From assembly GCF_019578655.1 (NCBI RefSeq), contig NC_063261.1, positions 19,396,216 through 19,460,215 of the forward strand: a stretch of DNA of 64,000 nucleotides. Reading direction: 5' to 3'. Of this stretch, positions 62,743-64,000 are shown piece after piece. A model generated the notes under the pieces. That model was not told where the DNA came from. It saw only the letters and a program-made list of their open reading frames with translations, and made no database searches. Position 1 is the stretch's first letter. Every line of letters starts with the position of its first letter. This stretch comes from Ricinus communis. Its lineage: Eukaryota > Streptophyta > Magnoliopsida > Malpighiales > Euphorbiaceae. Made by a program: the position numbers and the translations under genes.

Positions 62743-64000
62743 CGTAATACCTGAAATTTTTATATATTTAATAATGAGTTTCTATTTAAGTTAATTTTAA
62801 TTTTATTTTTATTTGGTTTAATTTGAAATGATTTAATGGAAATCTTAATATTAGTCAATTAAATGAATTATTTTTCTATACCCAATTAGTTTGAAATTTT
62901 AATAATTAATTAAATAAATTATTTGAAGGGTAAATTATATTTTTGGTTATTCTGATTTTTCCCTAATGTATATGTATATGTGTAAATAAAATTATATATA
63001 TTGAAAAATTGTAAAGGATGTTTTTATAAAAGAATTTTGGGGAAATTGGTATTTTAATTAACTAGTGGTATTAAAATTTAAGTTGGAAAATAATTAGTAA
63101 ATTGATTATTTAATTTAATTGTGTGTAGGACTTAATTGGAAAATTATTTTTCGATAAGGATTGAAAGTATAATTTTATTTTTATGGGGATTTAATGGAAA
63201 TTTGTATGTTTGGTATTTTCGTAAATAATTGTGTCGGTAGGAGTATTTTTGTAATTGTATATTTTCTATAATTCTAATTTGGCCCAAATTAAATAGTTAG
63301 GGGCTTAATTGAAAGGATAAAGAAAAGTTTAGGGGTTAAATTGAAGTTTTACAGAATTAAATTGTAAGTAATTAAGAAAGTGGAAGGACTAAATTGTAAT
63401 AAAAAAAAGTTCAGGGGTCAAATGTCGATATAGAAAGAAGGATCGGGGAGAGAGAAAGAAGATCGAGAGAGAGAGAGAGAGGGTGATGGCCGAAAAAGAA
63501 GAAGAGGAAGGCGGCGGCGTGGGTCGTCTGTGGCTGGGCCGAGCGAAGCGGAGAATGTCGGCCGAATCGCGGCGCTCCCAAGATCCTTGGCGGTGAGCTC
63601 AGTCTTGTTTTGACCCGTGAGTTGAGGGCTCTCTTCTTGCAGCAGTGGCGACGCCTGGGGTGGCCGGAGTTGCAAGATCCGACAAAGTAAAGTTTGGGGG
63701 GCAATCAGTGCTTTTAGATTTTTCCTGCGAGCTCCGGCGAGCTATGGACGATCGGAGGACGTATTCCGACTCTCCTCAGCTCAAGCTTCGCAATGGCACC
63801 GGTTTCGTGGCGATCGGGCTCCGTTTGCAAATCGACGGCTGAGATCATCTGCAAATATCTCCGGACGATCGGGTGTCAGATCGGAAAATCATCAGCGCGT
63901 CGTTGTGAGTCCGATGGTGTGTTCGGATCGTCGATCGGACTCCGGCGGCCGGAGGAGTCGACCGAGCGATAGAGCGTCTCGGTAATTTTCTCTGGCCCGT
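62743..64000. mobile_element. Long LTR-like repeat, copy 3, inverted and cut by the window edge
   Basis: Reads as the reverse complement of copies 1 and 2. It starts CGTAATACC, where an LTR end TGTAATACC is expected, so the terminal T has changed or the end is ragged. The GC-rich block at 63410-63970 is the counterpart of 36720-37330. The other end lies outside the window, so a target duplication cannot be tested here. Confidence 0.78.

Overview
The window is nuclear DNA of a plant, most likely a eudicot. It is AT-rich, with GT-AG introns of 0.1 to 1.5 kb, plant-specific families (an NLP RWP-RK factor, a WLIM1-type LIM protein, a CBM22-GH10 xylanase), a Copia element, long LTR-like repeats and plant tRNA-Pro genes. 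The species cannot be fixed from the sequence. A eudicot such as a member of Malpighiales would fit, but that is a guess.

Layout. 1-5090 (+): the 3' part of a multi-exon coiled-coil gene. 5987-8146 (-): a complete five-exon WLIM1-type gene. 9977-10048: a lone tRNA-Pro(UGG) gene. 10520-13512: a 3.0-kb LTR-like repeat with a perfect 5-bp target duplication. 14120-25508: a same-strand array of sixteen full-length tRNA-Pro genes or pseudogenes plus one 3' fragment, with decayed remnants out to about 28.0 kb. 29698-33341 (-): a complete six-exon ARL8-type small GTPase. 35105-38006: a second long LTR-like repeat. 39798-39962 (+): an unannotated-looking 54-codon reading frame with a hydrophobic C-terminus and a plausible 5'-UTR intron. 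42332-45335 (-): a complete four-coding-exon NLP transcription factor. 50432-54467: a deleted, nonsense-riddled Copia element (-) with 424-bp LTRs and a perfect AAAAC target duplication. 56155-58857 (-): a GH10 xylanase gene with a CBM22 domain and a splice-phase problem near its 5' end. 62615-62742 (+): a 42-codon fragment of the last exon of an ent-kaurene oxidase-like P450, broken by a third, inverted long LTR-like repeat that runs off the right edge.

The most striking content is the tRNA-Pro array. It is built from a 2.0-2.9 kb unit with a fixed order: UGG gene (class A), about 0.5 kb, AGG gene (class B), about 0.5 kb, UGG gene (class C), then a longer and variable spacer. The spacers are homologous between units, so the array grew by segmental duplication rather than by scattering of single tRNA genes. 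Copies range from perfect cloverleaves to clear pseudogenes, and the right-hand end is the most decayed. Tandem tRNA-Pro clusters are known in Arabidopsis, so the phenomenon has a precedent; the alternating anticodon unit, the tRNA fragment at a spacer junction and a copy with an altered anticodon are the parts worth a second look.

The protein genes are unrelated housekeeping or regulatory genes with no sign of a shared pathway. All exon coordinates come from reading splice sites and reading frames by eye; nothing was checked against databases or transcripts.
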